Source: Phycisphaerae bacterium
Lineage (GTDB): Bacteria; Planctomycetota; Phycisphaerae; UBA1845; Fen-1342
Direction of reading: 5' to 3'
Length of the DNA stretch: 47,523 bases
NCBI GenBank assembly: GCA_028277645.1
Contig: JANQFV010000010.1
Location: 1 to 47,523, forward strand
Shown one piece after another: positions 16,262 to 25,224 of this stretch (its first letter is position 1; each line of letters begins with the position of its first letter). The notes below the pieces were generated by a model, which was given only the letters and a program-made list of their open reading frames with translations, was not told where the DNA came from and did no database searches. Made by a program: the position numbers and the translations under genes.

Positions 16262-18237
16262 GACTGCACCTCCCCGTGGGCGGAGACGGTTACCGGTACG
16301 CCGAGCTTTTCGTGAATGCGGTGTATGGCCCGCGCTCCGTCAACGCGACCGACGAACTCACGCATGATCCGGCCGGCGAGAAACCGACATTTCTTCTGCG
16401 GTGCGGCAAACTCGTCGTCGTCGAGTTGCGCGTCCCACTTCGCGATCGCTGCGTCGAGCTCGGCGTCGGTCAATTGTGTGAAGTCGCTTGTTGCGAAAAC
16501 GCGGGCGACACGGTCCTCACCGGCCTGGTCCCGCGGCTGACTCGCGAGGTAGCCGAGCAGTTCGAGTACGCCTTGACGCGACAGGCGCTTTTCGGTGTAG
16601 GCCTTGAAGACGGCGTAGATCTCTTCATCGCTCAGAAGATCGACCTTCAGTCCGGCGCGGCGCATGCCCTTGAGCCGCTCGACCAGCACGATGGCGGCGA
16701 ACTTGCCATCGACCTTGAGCTCGCCGGTGATGCGGTCGAACAACTTCGTCCGCCGGGGTGCGCACAGGTCGGAGAACGTGTGCTCCGGTACGTCCAGCGA
16801 GCGGTAGCGGGCCTCGCGCTCCCAGATGAACTCGGGCAGATCCGCCGCGAGGCGTTCCAGCCGATCCTGCGTGATCGCGAGCGGTGGCAAATCGGTATCG
16901 GGATACATGCGGTCGGCGCCGGGTAGCACGCGTTCGAAGCCGTTGGTGCCGTCCTTCAGGGCTTGCCGCGTATCGCTCGGGATGCCCTCGGCCGCTTCGC
17001 GGGCGCGGATCACGATTTCCTTGGATGCGGTATTCACGTCATCGGCGCTGCCCCACACCAGCACGAGCGTGTCGCCGTGATGGGCGCGCATCTTGCGGCG
17101 GAGGTCCTTCCACTCGCGTCCCGAGAGCGATTCGGACGGTGCGTCGGAGTGGATCAGGTTGGGTTGTTTCGAGAGGCAGGCGATGACACGGGCGCGATCG
17201 GAGAACTCCTTAGCGAACGTGGTGTGCTCTTGCGTCGGCTCACGCAGCAGCGCGCCGAAGCCGCGCAGCAGCACGCAGCTGACGCGTTCGCCGGCGGTAA
17301 GGGCACTGCGGATCGGTTCGAAGCTTGACTGTGCAACGATGCGGGTGACGTCCTCGATCGCGTGCTCGAACGTGTCGGGCGTGACGCCGCGGGACTTCAG
17401 CTCATTGCGGATGTGCAGCAGACTGCACTGCCGGCGGGCCTCGTTATAGATCAAGTGCGGGTTACGCCAGATCTGGGGCGTGCCCTTGATCTCGACGCGC
17501 GTCCCTCCGCGGACGCTGACGTTCACGTCCTGCCGTCCGGCGCCATAGCCGGTGCGGACCTTCCCGGTCGAGCGCACCAGTCGGCGCAGAATCTGTCCGA
17601 CGGCGGCGGCTTCCTGTGGTGTGTGCATGTCCGGTTCGGTGACCGTCTCGATCAGCGGCATGCCGAGCCGGTCGGTCAGGTAGATGCGCTCGTGTCCGAT
17701 GTCGGAGACTTCGCGGCAGGCATCTTCCTCGATGGATAGCTGGCGGATGCGGATCTCGCGCTCGCCGAAGGGGATCACGCCGTCGACGCCCAGGATACCG
17801 GTGCGTTGGAAACCGGTTGGGATGGAGCCGTCGAGGTACTGTTTGCGCGCGATGTGCAGCTCGCCGACGATGTTGAGGCGGAGCAGTTGGCAGATCTGCA
17901 GCGCGATGTCGAGTGCTTCGTCGTCGATGAAGAACGGAGGCGTGTCGTCGAATTCGTAGGTGCAGACGCTGTCGCGGTGAATGCGGTAGTAGATGTTCTT
18001 CCGCGTCTTCTTCTCCATGAGGGCGGTGCCGTCGTACTCGCCGAGCTCGGACAGCGTGGGGCGCATGTGGCGGAGAATCTCGGCGTCGTATTCCGGGCCG
18101 TAGCGGCCGGCGGGACAGCGGCAGAACAGCTTGCGGCTGGTCAGGAGCTGCTGGTGGACTTCGAGCCCGACCTTCAGTCCGACGTTCTCGTAGTCCCCCG
18201 GGGTCATCTGCTCGAACGGCTTGAACGACAAGGGCAT
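16258..18237 (-). CDS. gatE: Glutamyl-tRNA(Gln) amidotransferase subunit E
   Basis: A 659-residue GatE: the kinase/transamidase and tRNA-binding subunit of GatDE. The N-terminal cradle domain is typical of GatB/GatE: GLKVGLEVHQQLLTSRKLFCRCP (split as VGLEVHQQL then KLFCRCP, residues 20-42), and DGSIPTGFQRTGILG near 150. VTEPDMHTPQEA and TGKVRTGYGAGRQDVNVSV follow near 220-255. It is far longer than GatB (about 480) because it carries the AspRS-like GAD insertion, seen here at about residues 290-420 (APSESLSGREW, LVLVWGS). The C-terminal YqeY-like tail ends around KCRFLAGRIMREFVGRVDG. It is transcribed ahead of gatD. Confidence 0.88.
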   Translation of the reverse strand: MPLSFKPFEQMTPGDYENVGLKVGLEVHQQLLTSRKLFCRCPAGRYGPEYDAEILRHMRPTLSELGEYDGTALMEKKTRKNIYYRIHRDSVCTYEFDDTPPFFIDDEALDIALQICQLLRLNIVGELHIARKQYLDGSIPTGFQRTGILGVDGVIPFGEREIRIRQLSIEEDACREVSDIGHERIYLTDRLGMPLIETVTEPDMHTPQEAAAVGQILRRLVRSTGKVRTGYGAGRQDVNVSVRGGTRVEIKGTPQIWRNPHLIYNEARRQCSLLHIRNELKSRGVTPDTFEHAIEDVTRIVAQSSFEPIRSALTAGERVSCVLLRGFGALLREPTQEHTTFAKEFSDRARVIACLSKQPNLIHSDAPSESLSGREWKDLRRKMRAHHGDTLVLVWGSADDVNTASKEIVIRAREAAEGIPSDTRQALKDGTNGFERVLPGADRMYPDTDLPPLAITQDRLERLAADLPEFIWEREARYRSLDVPEHTFSDLCAPRRTKLFDRITGELKVDGKFAAIVLVERLKGMRRAGLKVDLLSDEEIYAVFKAYTEKRLSRQGVLELLGYLASQPRDQAGEDRVARVFATSDFTQLTDAELDAAIAKWDAQLDDDEFAAPQKKCRFLAGRIMREFVGRVDGARAIHRIHEKLGVPVTVSAHGEVQS

Positions 18238-18312
18238 GGAGTGCTCTCCTGCAACTGATGCGGAAGATCCATCATAGCAATGCGCGTTCGGGCGGCAAAG
18301 CCGGGCGGTGTT

Positions 18313-19311
18313 TTAGGGCTGAAGATCGCGCAGCCAGGGCATCAGGGCGCGGAGGCGCCGGCCTGTTTCTTCGATGGGGTGGTTCGCAGCGATGGCTTCC
18401 ATCACGCTCAGTTGCTGGAGACCTGATTCGAACTCTGTCTTCCACTCCTGCGCGAACTTGCCGGACTGGATTTCGGCGAGCAGCTCCTTCATCGCGGCGC
18501 GTGAGGCTTCGCCGAGGACGCGTTCGCCGCGCGTCAGGTCGCCGTAGCGGGCGGTGTTGCTGATTGCAGCGCGCATGCCGGCTATGCCGCGTTCGTGCAA
18601 CAGGTCGGCGAGCAGCTTGACCTCGTGCGTGCAGCAGAGGTAGGCCATCTCAGGCGCGTAGCCAGCGTCGACGAGCGTCTCGAATCCGGCGCGAACGAGC
18701 GCGGTGAGCCCGCCGCAGAGGACCGCCTGCTCGGCGAAGAGGTCGGTCTCGGTCTCTTCGCGGAACGTGGTTTCGATAATGCCGGCGCGGCCGGCGCCGA
18801 TTGCGCCGGCGTAAGCCAGGGCGAGATCGCGCGTGTCGCCGGCGGGATCCTGCTGTACGGCGATGGAACACGGGACGCCGTTGCCCATTTCGTACTGGCG
18901 GCGGACGAGCGCTCCGACGCCGTTGGGGGCGGCGAGGAACACGTTGGTGTGTGCGGGCGGTTCGATCTGTTCGTAGTGGATTGCGAAGCCGTGGGCGAAG
19001 CCGAGGTACGCGCCGGGCTTCAGATGGTCCGCGATTTCGTTTGCGAAAACTCCGGGTTGTTGCTCGTCGGAGATGAGCAGCATCAGCACGTCGGCCTGCG
19101 CGGCAGCGTCTGCGACCGGGTAGATGTCGAAGCCGGCAGCCTGGGCGCGTGACCACGACGCACCGTCGGGGCGGGTACCAATGATGGCGTCGCAGCCGCT
19201 GTCGCGCAGATTGAGGGCTTGTGCGTGCCCTTGCGCGCCGTAGCCAATCACCGCGATGCGCCGGCCGTCGAGCACGCCCGTGGGCAGGTCATTGTCTTTC
19301 AGTATCTTCAC
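18313..19311 (-). CDS. Ketol-acid reductoisomerase-like protein with altered active site
   Basis: A 332-residue protein with class I KARI architecture: Rossmann motif [18 protein letters not shown] (22-39), GTRPDG, HGFAIHY with H107, [16 protein letters not shown] with D190 and E194, E230, S251, and the HPIEETG end. It aligns almost without gaps to bacterial IlvC, yet two catalytic residues differ. The PKGPGH-type loop is PNGVGA, so the catalytic Lys is N130. The FECLHE-type motif is LCCTHE, so the first metal Glu is C226. A genuine isomeroreductase would be expected to keep both. It lies three bases behind a PANK4-type DUF89 gene, so it may be a specialised NADPH reductase. Not called ilvC for this reason. 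Confidence 0.8.
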   Translation of the reverse strand: MKILKDNDLPTGVLDGRRIAVIGYGAQGHAQALNLRDSGCDAIIGTRPDGASWSRAQAAGFDIYPVADAAAQADVLMLLISDEQQPGVFANEIADHLKPGAYLGFAHGFAIHYEQIEPPAHTNVFLAAPNGVGALVRRQYEMGNGVPCSIAVQQDPAGDTRDLALAYAGAIGAGRAGIIETTFREETETDLFAEQAVLCGGLTALVRAGFETLVDAGYAPEMAYLCCTHEVKLLADLLHERGIAGMRAAISNTARYGDLTRGERVLGEASRAAMKELLAEIQSGKFAQEWKTEFESGLQQLSVMEAIAANHPIEETGRRLRALMPWLRDLQP

Positions 19312-19314
19312 AGA

Positions 19315-20370
19315 TCACCTCGCGCGGCGCCAGCGGAAGACGCAGTCGAACAGGGAGCCGCCGATGCGGGCGGCGACGGACTCATCCTTGAGCACGGCGG
19401 TCGTGAGCTGATCGCAGATGAACGCGGCGTGGAAGTTGCTCTCGATCCCGCGGCCCATGCCGTGCAGGTAGATCAGGTCGGCATCGGCGGTCGCGTCGAC
19501 GAATTCGTCGCTGAGTTGTGTCAAGTCGATCAGTGGTGTGACGCTTCCTGTCGCGCGGACGCACAGTTGCCCGGAACGCAACGCGGCGGTAAGCGTGTCA
19601 TCGTGATCGCCGGCCAGTTGGAGCAGTAGTTCGAGTTCCGCGGCTGTGATGTCGTTCAGGGCGGGCTCGGAATTGGCGGCCAGCGTGACCCGCGCGCCCG
19701 CCTGCACGAGCCAACGGGCCCACGGCAGGCAACCCAGCACGATGTCGCCGCCGCAATTGTCGATGAAGAACACGACGTGTTCGTACCCACCACGTTTGTC
19801 CCAGTGTTGCCACCAGGCCTTAACGTCGTCGATGAACCAGGGGCGTTGCGGCTGCGTGTCGCGTGTCGCGCGGAATGAGGTGTTGCCGTCAGCGTGAAGC
19901 TCGATCGTGGCCTTGGAGCCGAGGTCGAAGATGTTCCCCGCCATCAGGCCCGCAACCAGCAGTTCGCGGCGCTGATGCTCGTCCGCTCCGTCGAGCTCGG
20001 CCAGAACGCCGGGCAGGAGTTCGAGGGCGGTGGCGTTCTCGCGGGATTTGAGCGCGTGGAACGGATCGGGGAAGTTGTACTTGCTGTGCGGACCGCGGCG
20101 GAGACTTGTCAGCCGGAGTATGTCCAGCGGTGCGTACGTATCCGGACGCGCCTCAACGTCGTCGTACAGCGCGCGGTACTCGGCGCGAAACTCCGCCAGA
20201 GTCTGCTCGGTGGCATCGGGATACTCGGCACGCATCAACGGCAGCAGCGTCGCGTCGAGGTGCCAGCGAAACAGTTCGCACCAGCGGGCGCGGCCGGCGT
20301 GGTCGCGGCCCAGGTCCCAATCGCAGGGCCGGTACGTCTCGGGTTCCAGCAGTTGTCGCAAAATCGCCAT
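19315..20370 (-). CDS. DUF89 damage-control phosphatase, PANK4 C-terminal type
   Basis: A 351-residue DUF89/ARMT1-fold protein. Family metal-site motifs are FFIDNCGGDIVLGCLPWAR (about 220-240), AANSEPALNDI, and near the C-terminus DADLIYLHGMGRGIESNFHA. The EGMGR-type motif and the ending IGGSLFDCVF match the DUF89 domain at the end of vertebrate pantothenate kinase 4 better than the sugar-phosphate ARMT1 group. In PANK4 that domain dephosphorylates 4'-phosphopantetheine and related metabolites. The ATG at 20370 has GGAG seven bases upstream. It is first in an operon with the KARI-like gene, and divergent from the DHH gene across 54 bases. Confidence 0.82.
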   Translation of the reverse strand: MAILRQLLEPETYRPCDWDLGRDHAGRARWCELFRWHLDATLLPLMRAEYPDATEQTLAEFRAEYRALYDDVEARPDTYAPLDILRLTSLRRGPHSKYNFPDPFHALKSRENATALELLPGVLAELDGADEHQRRELLVAGLMAGNIFDLGSKATIELHADGNTSFRATRDTQPQRPWFIDDVKAWWQHWDKRGGYEHVVFFIDNCGGDIVLGCLPWARWLVQAGARVTLAANSEPALNDITAAELELLLQLAGDHDDTLTAALRSGQLCVRATGSVTPLIDLTQLSDEFVDATADADLIYLHGMGRGIESNFHAAFICDQLTTAVLKDESVAARIGGSLFDCVFRWRRAR

Positions 20371-20424
20371 TAGTACTCCGCACGCCTGCCGTTCGTTTGG
20401 GCCGGCGCTTACAATCGGTGCATC

Positions 20425-21438
20425 ATGGTCGGCACGGCGGATTACCTCAACGCGGCGGATTGGCTGAAACCGTACAAGCGGCCGCTGGTGATGTCGCATC
20501 ACCGGCCGGACGGCGACGCACTGGGCGCGATCGCGGGGATGGCGCTGGCGCTGGTCGAAGCAGGTAAACATCCGCTGCCGGTGGTATTCGAGCCGCTGCC
20601 GAACCGGTATTCATTGCTCGCAGATGTTGTGGACTGGTGCCGCTGGGCTGTGGACGAGGAGCGCCTGCGGAAAGATGCAGACGCACTCGTTCTGCTCGAC
20701 ACGTGTGCAGTGGCGCAGCTCGAGCCGATCGCCGCGCTATTGGATGATCCGCCGCCCACGCTGATCATCGACCACCATTCGACGAATGATCCGATTGGCG
20801 AACGTGGCAGTGATCTCCGGCTGATCGATTCGACGGCCGGGGCGGCGTGCCTGCTCGTCGCGGAGTGGATGCAGGCGAACGAACTGGCGTTCACTGAGCC
20901 CATCGCGACGGCGCTATACGTCGGCCTGACGACCGACACGGGGTGGTTTCGCTTTCCAAACACTGATGCGCGACTGCTGCGAATGGCGGCGACGTTGCTG
21001 GAGGCGGGTGCGGCGTCGCAGGATATTTATCGTGCCGTGTACCAGCAGGATCCGCCGGAGCGGTTGCGGCTGATCTCCCGCATGTTGAGCTCGCTCGAGT
21101 TGCACGCGGAGAAGCGCTTGGCGGTGCTGTATCTTCGCCAGACAGATTTCGCGGCTGCCGGTGCCGATCGCGGCATGACCGAGGATCTGATCAACGAAGC
21201 GACGCGGCTGGCCACAACGGAAGCGACCGTGCTGTTCACGGAAGATCCCGACGACGTCGTGCGCGTGAACTTCCGCAGCAAACGCTGGCTCGACGTGTCT
21301 GCGATTGCGCGGCAGTTCGGCGGCGGCGGCCATGCACGGGCATCGGGGGCCCGGCCGCAGGGTGCGTGGGATGAACTGGTGCCGCTGGTTATCGCGGCGA
21401 CGGTCAAGGCGCTGGACGACGGACCGGGCCCGGCTTGA
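20425..21438 (+). CDS. DHH/DHHA1 phosphoesterase, NrnA-like
   Basis: A 337-residue cytoplasmic phosphoesterase of the bifunctional oligoribonuclease/pAp-phosphatase type. Metal motifs are SHHRPDGDALG (24-34), VLLDTCA, the namesake DHH in LIIDHHSTND near residue 115, and GLTTDTGWFRF. The DHHA1 domain ends with the RNA-binding loop FGGGGHARASGA. These enzymes degrade nanoRNA and recycle 3'-phosphoadenosine 5'-phosphate. Its last 35 bases overlap the convergent peptidase gene on the other strand. Confidence 0.9.
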   Translation: MVGTADYLNAADWLKPYKRPLVMSHHRPDGDALGAIAGMALALVEAGKHPLPVVFEPLPNRYSLLADVVDWCRWAVDEERLRKDADALVLLDTCAVAQLEPIAALLDDPPPTLIIDHHSTNDPIGERGSDLRLIDSTAGAACLLVAEWMQANELAFTEPIATALYVGLTTDTGWFRFPNTDARLLRMAATLLEAGAASQDIYRAVYQQDPPERLRLISRMLSSLELHAEKRLAVLYLRQTDFAAAGADRGMTEDLINEATRLATTEATVLFTEDPDDVVRVNFRSKRWLDVSAIARQFGGGGHARASGARPQGAWDELVPLVIAATVKALDDGPGPA

Positions 21439-23650
21439 GATTGCGACGCCAGAAGTTGTACTGCAATTTGCGCCAATGCTCGCCCCACAGACCGTGGCCG
21501 GCTTCGGGGTAGATCATCAGCTCGAACGACTTGCCGGCTTCCTGGAGCTTCTGCGCGAGTTGCAGTGCGTTCTGCACGTGGACGTTGTCGTCCAGCGCGC
21601 CGTGGCCGATCAGCAGGTGCCCGTGCAGGTTGTGCGCCGCTTCCAGCACGGATGATTGCTGATATCCGTCCGGATTGTTGGCTGGTGTGCGCATGTAGCG
21701 CTCGGTGTAGATCGAGTCGTAGTTGCGCCAATCCGCCAGGCCGGATTCCATGATGCCCGCGTCGAACACGTCGCCGTGGGTCAGGGCGTACGCGGCGATG
21801 TAGCCACCGTAGCTGGAGCCGACGATGCCGACGCGATCCAGATCGGCCTGGCGGTGCTCGGCGAGCCAGCGGACGCTGTCCTCGAGATCTTCGAGTTCGG
21901 TGACACCCAGCCGCTGGTAAGCGTGCCACGCGCTGATCTGGCCTTCGCCGCTGGCCGAATAGGGGTCACAGGTCCACACGAGGTAGCCCTGCTGGGCGAG
22001 GTACTGTTTCTGCGCGTAGCTACGGCCCTGCCAGTGGTTGCGTACCGTCGGACTGTGCGGACCGGCGTAGGTGAAGACGATGACCGGGTACACCGCGTTC
22101 CGTTGCATCGCGGGTGGTGCGACCAGCACGCCGTTGAGCTGGTGGCCGCGGGGGGTTGGGATGCGCAGCACTTCAGGTTCGCTGAGGACGTATTCGTCCA
22201 TTGCAGTGGCGTCGTTCGCGCTGATCGTACGGACGAGCGTGCCGTCAACCTGTCGCAGGCAGACGCGCGGCGGGACGTCAATGGCGCTGAACGTGTCGAT
22301 GAAGTACTGCCAGTTCGGGTCGAACTGGACGCGATGCCAGAAGCCGGGTTCGGTCAGACGCTCGATCGCTCCACCGGCAAGTGGTACGCGATAGGCATTT
22401 GATTCGATGGGGCTATCGCGCGTGCCGTCGAAGTAGACCCAGCCGGCTGTTTCGTCGACGCCGTGCAGGCGGCGGACTTCCCATTCGCCCATGGTCAGGC
22501 GATTCAGCAGGTTGCCCTGTTCGTCGTAGCGGTACAAGTGCGGCCAGCCGTCGCGTGAGCTGCGCCAGAGGAATGAACCGTCGTCGAGCCAGTGCGGCAT
22601 CCCGTGGTGCGTGACCCACGCCCCGGTCTGCTCGCGAAAGACGGTTCGCGGCGCGCTGTCGCCCGGCGAGACGACATTCAAGTCCAGCCAGGTTACCTCG
22701 CGATCCTGCACGCAGTACCAGAGTCGTCCGTCAGGTGACCATTGTAAGCCGACAATGAGCGGCTCGGATTCGACGTAGCGTGACAGGTCGATCCAGTCTG
22801 TTTCGCCGCCCGCTGTCGGGACGACACCCAGGCGCACGGCGGGATTGGTGTCGCCGGCCTTGGGGTAGAACATCGTCTCGACGCGGGGGTGCGTCTCGGT
22901 GTGATCGACCAGCGTGTGTTCATTGACGCCAGTCTGATCGAGCTGCAAGTATGCAATGTGCGTGCCGTCCGGCGACCACCAGTACGCGCGCCAGCGTCCG
23001 CGGCCGTAGAGCTCCTCCTGGTATACCCAGTCGAGCTTGCCGTTGAGCAGTGTTGGGCTGCCGTCGTGCGTGCAGCGGATCTCTTCGCCGGTCGCGATGT
23101 CGATCGTGAAGATGTCGTTTGCGCGCACGAAGGCGATCGTGGCGCCGTCAGGGCTGAGTGTGATCTCCTCGCGTGTTTCATCCGCGTCCGCTGCCTGTAC
23201 CAGGGTCTGCGGTACGCGATTCCAGGCGTACAGCGTGTTATCGTGCTCGAGCAGGACAACGTCACTATCTTCGCTGCGTGCAAGCGGGCGCCGCGCAACG
23301 CGTCGCGCCGCGAAGTCCGGTATATCGGCTTCGTCGACCAGCGCGGCGATCAGCGCATCGTTGTTGTCCGCCGGTCCGGCGTCTTCCCCGGTAACGGGAT
23401 CCTCAGTTCCATCGCGTCGGGCCAAGCGGCTGTAGTCCGTCCATCGCAACCCGCGGGCGTACTCGCCGCTGAAATTGACCGCGCCGGGGCCGTAAACATC
23501 GTCGTACGTTAGGCGCTTCTTCCGAGCGCCGTCCTCGGCGCGCGGTGATGGGGTAACGCAAGCGCTCAGTGGTACGAGGAGCGTCAGAACGATGGTTGTG
23601 AGCGCGCTCAGCCGCGCGTTTCGAGGGGGCCCATGTTGCACCTGTTGCAT
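21404..23650 (-). CDS. DPP IV-type S9 peptidase, predicted lipoprotein
   Basis: A 748-residue prolyl oligopeptidase-family protein. A signal segment ends in the lipobox LSAC at about residue 31, which predicts a lipid-anchored periplasmic or outer-membrane protein. The central beta-propeller carries WVYQEELYGR, the place of the DPP IV substrate-binding double Glu. The C-terminal alpha/beta-hydrolase domain has S613 in GSSYGGY, D687/D688 in GALDDNVH and H719 in EAGHGL, plus YDSIYTERYM, all DPP IV-like. It likely removes dipeptides after proline from imported or extracellular peptides. The start at 23650 has weak ribosome-binding support. Confidence 0.9.
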   Translation of the reverse strand: MQQVQHGPPRNARLSALTTIVLTLLVPLSACVTPSPRAEDGARKKRLTYDDVYGPGAVNFSGEYARGLRWTDYSRLARRDGTEDPVTGEDAGPADNNDALIAALVDEADIPDFAARRVARRPLARSEDSDVVLLEHDNTLYAWNRVPQTLVQAADADETREEITLSPDGATIAFVRANDIFTIDIATGEEIRCTHDGSPTLLNGKLDWVYQEELYGRGRWRAYWWSPDGTHIAYLQLDQTGVNEHTLVDHTETHPRVETMFYPKAGDTNPAVRLGVVPTAGGETDWIDLSRYVESEPLIVGLQWSPDGRLWYCVQDREVTWLDLNVVSPGDSAPRTVFREQTGAWVTHHGMPHWLDDGSFLWRSSRDGWPHLYRYDEQGNLLNRLTMGEWEVRRLHGVDETAGWVYFDGTRDSPIESNAYRVPLAGGAIERLTEPGFWHRVQFDPNWQYFIDTFSAIDVPPRVCLRQVDGTLVRTISANDATAMDEYVLSEPEVLRIPTPRGHQLNGVLVAPPAMQRNAVYPVIVFTYAGPHSPTVRNHWQGRSYAQKQYLAQQGYLVWTCDPYSASGEGQISAWHAYQRLGVTELEDLEDSVRWLAEHRQADLDRVGIVGSSYGGYIAAYALTHGDVFDAGIMESGLADWRNYDSIYTERYMRTPANNPDGYQQSSVLEAAHNLHGHLLIGHGALDDNVHVQNALQLAQKLQEAGKSFELMIYPEAGHGLWGEHWRKLQYNFWRRNLKPGPVRRPAP

Positions 23651-23813
23651 TTACGCGCTCCGTCGGCTGGTGTGCTGGACCGGCGGTGCCGACCGTTTGT
23701 GGTTACGAATGGAGTCGTGCGTTCGGCATCTTACTGGGCCGGCGTGCCGCTTGCGTTCGCGATCAGACCGCCTTAGGTCAGCGTCCTGCTTGTGTTGGAA
23801 AAACTAACAGATA

Positions 23814-23845
23814 ATATTGGATTTTCCAATATCTTCCGATAATAT
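23814..23845 (+). promoter_or_regulatory. AT-rich promoter and palindrome ahead of the DUF4143 ATPase
   Basis: A perfect palindrome ATATTGGA-TTT-TCCAATAT spans 23814-23832. It overlaps a good sigma-70-type -35 TTGGAT (23817-23822), which is 17 bases from -10 TAATAT (23840-23845). The nonamer GATAATATT occurs at 23810 and again at 23838. The block is markedly AT-rich against its surroundings, about 30 bases before the ATG. It looks like an autoregulated promoter; the repressor is not identified. Confidence 0.6.
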
Positions 23846-23874
23846 TTCTGCAGGAAATACGAGCAGGAAGCAGC

Positions 23875-25149
23875 ATGTATGCACGACACATCACCACAGG
23901 GTTGCACGCCGCCCTTCAGGACACCCCAGTGGTCGTCTTGCACGGCGCGCGGCAAACGGGCAAAAGCACACTGGCGCGGCACTTGGTCGAGCTAGGCCAC
24001 CCGGCTACGTATATCACGTTCGACAACGCCACCGCGCTAGGCGCCGCCAAGAAAGACCCCGTCGGGTTTCTGGCTGGCTTCGACGGCCCGGTGATCATCG
24101 ACGAAGTGCAGCGAGCGCCCGAACTGGTGCTGCCGATTAAGGCGGACGTTGATCGCAATCGTCATCCGGGGCGTTTCCTGCTGACTGGATCCGCACACGT
24201 GATGCAGATTCCCCGGCTGGCTGACGCTCTGGTCGGTCGAATGGAGGTGCTGACACTACGGCCGCTGTCACAGGGCGAGATCGCCGGCGTGCGCGAGGGT
24301 TTCGTCGACGCTGTTTTCGCCCAGGACCCGCCCAGGCCGCCCGACGGGGGTTCGGACCGCGCGCCTGCCAAGTGTGTCGGCGGGCTGGCGCAGCGGATAG
24401 TCGCCGGCGGTTATCCGGAGGCAGTGCAGCGCGCGGAGGAGGACCGACGCCGCAAGTGGTTCGAGGCGTACCTGAGCGGCGTGCAGATGCGCGACGTGCG
24501 TGAGCTGTCGAACATCGAACGGCTGGGCGAACTGCCACAGTTGATGGCGGCGGTGGCCGGCCGTAGTGGTGTGCTGTTGAACTACGCCGAACTGGGCCGC
24601 GACGTGGGGTTGAATCAGGTTACAACCAAGCGCTACCTGGCGTTGCTGCGCGCGACGTTTATCGTCCATGCGGTGCAGCCGTGGTTCACGAATCGCATTA
24701 AGCGCGTCGTTAAGAGCGAGAAGCTCTACTTCACCGATACGGGATTGCTGGCGCATGTGTTGGATGCGACCGCGGAAGGTATGGCCTCCGATCGCAAACG
24801 CACCGGCACGCTGCTGGAGAATTTCGTGGCCCTCGAGCTGGTCAAGCAGGTTGCGTGGAGCAAGACGCAGCCAACCGTCTGGCACTTTCGCGACCACCGC
24901 GGGCATGAGGTTGACGTGCTGTTGGAGAGCCCTGGCGGAAGGAAGATCGTCGGCATCGAAGTGAAGGCGGCGCGGACGTTGAACACTGAAGATACGAAAG
25001 GAATGCGCGTCTTGGCCGAGGCAGCCGGTGATCGATTCCATCGGGGCATTGTCCTCTACGGCGGCGATGAGTTTCTTCCGCTCGGCCGCGACCTGTTCGC
25101 AATGCCGGTAGCGGCACTTTGGCAGCTTGGCGCCGAACGCGTGCCCTGA
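23875..25149 (+). CDS. AAA-type ATPase with DUF4143 domain
   Basis: A 424-residue ATPase of the AAA_14/DUF4143 family. Walker A is GARQTGKS (24-31), Walker B VIIDEVQRAPEL near 73, and the sensor LLTGSAH near 103. The DUF4143 half (about 190-420) has the winged-helix part and a nuclease-like core HEVDVLLES ... VGIEVKA resembling PD-(D/E)XK, though no activity is established for the family. These genes occur as mobile single-gene units in many genomes, sometimes in many copies, with unknown purpose. The AT-rich palindromic promoter would fit recent acquisition. AGGAAG lies seven bases before the ATG. Confidence 0.9.
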   Translation: MYARHITTGLHAALQDTPVVVLHGARQTGKSTLARHLVELGHPATYITFDNATALGAAKKDPVGFLAGFDGPVIIDEVQRAPELVLPIKADVDRNRHPGRFLLTGSAHVMQIPRLADALVGRMEVLTLRPLSQGEIAGVREGFVDAVFAQDPPRPPDGGSDRAPAKCVGGLAQRIVAGGYPEAVQRAEEDRRRKWFEAYLSGVQMRDVRELSNIERLGELPQLMAAVAGRSGVLLNYAELGRDVGLNQVTTKRYLALLRATFIVHAVQPWFTNRIKRVVKSEKLYFTDTGLLAHVLDATAEGMASDRKRTGTLLENFVALELVKQVAWSKTQPTVWHFRDHRGHEVDVLLESPGGRKIVGIEVKAARTLNTEDTKGMRVLAEAAGDRFHRGIVLYGGDEFLPLGRDLFAMPVAALWQLGAERVP

Positions 25150-25224
25150 GCCTCCAATATGACTCAATTTCATCAAACAGATATGTTGGCGGAACGTAGC
25201 GCCTACCGAACAGGGGACATAGTG

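Noticed and set aside
17300..17330. GGTTCGAA-like string as a tRNA T-arm
   Set aside because: It lies within gatE coding sequence and no acceptor or anticodon stems surround it; no tRNA was found elsewhere in the window.
18313..19311. Annotating the KARI-like gene simply as ilvC
   Set aside because: The catalytic Lys130 and Glu226 positions are Asn and Cys, so standard acetohydroxyacid isomeroreductase activity is doubtful.
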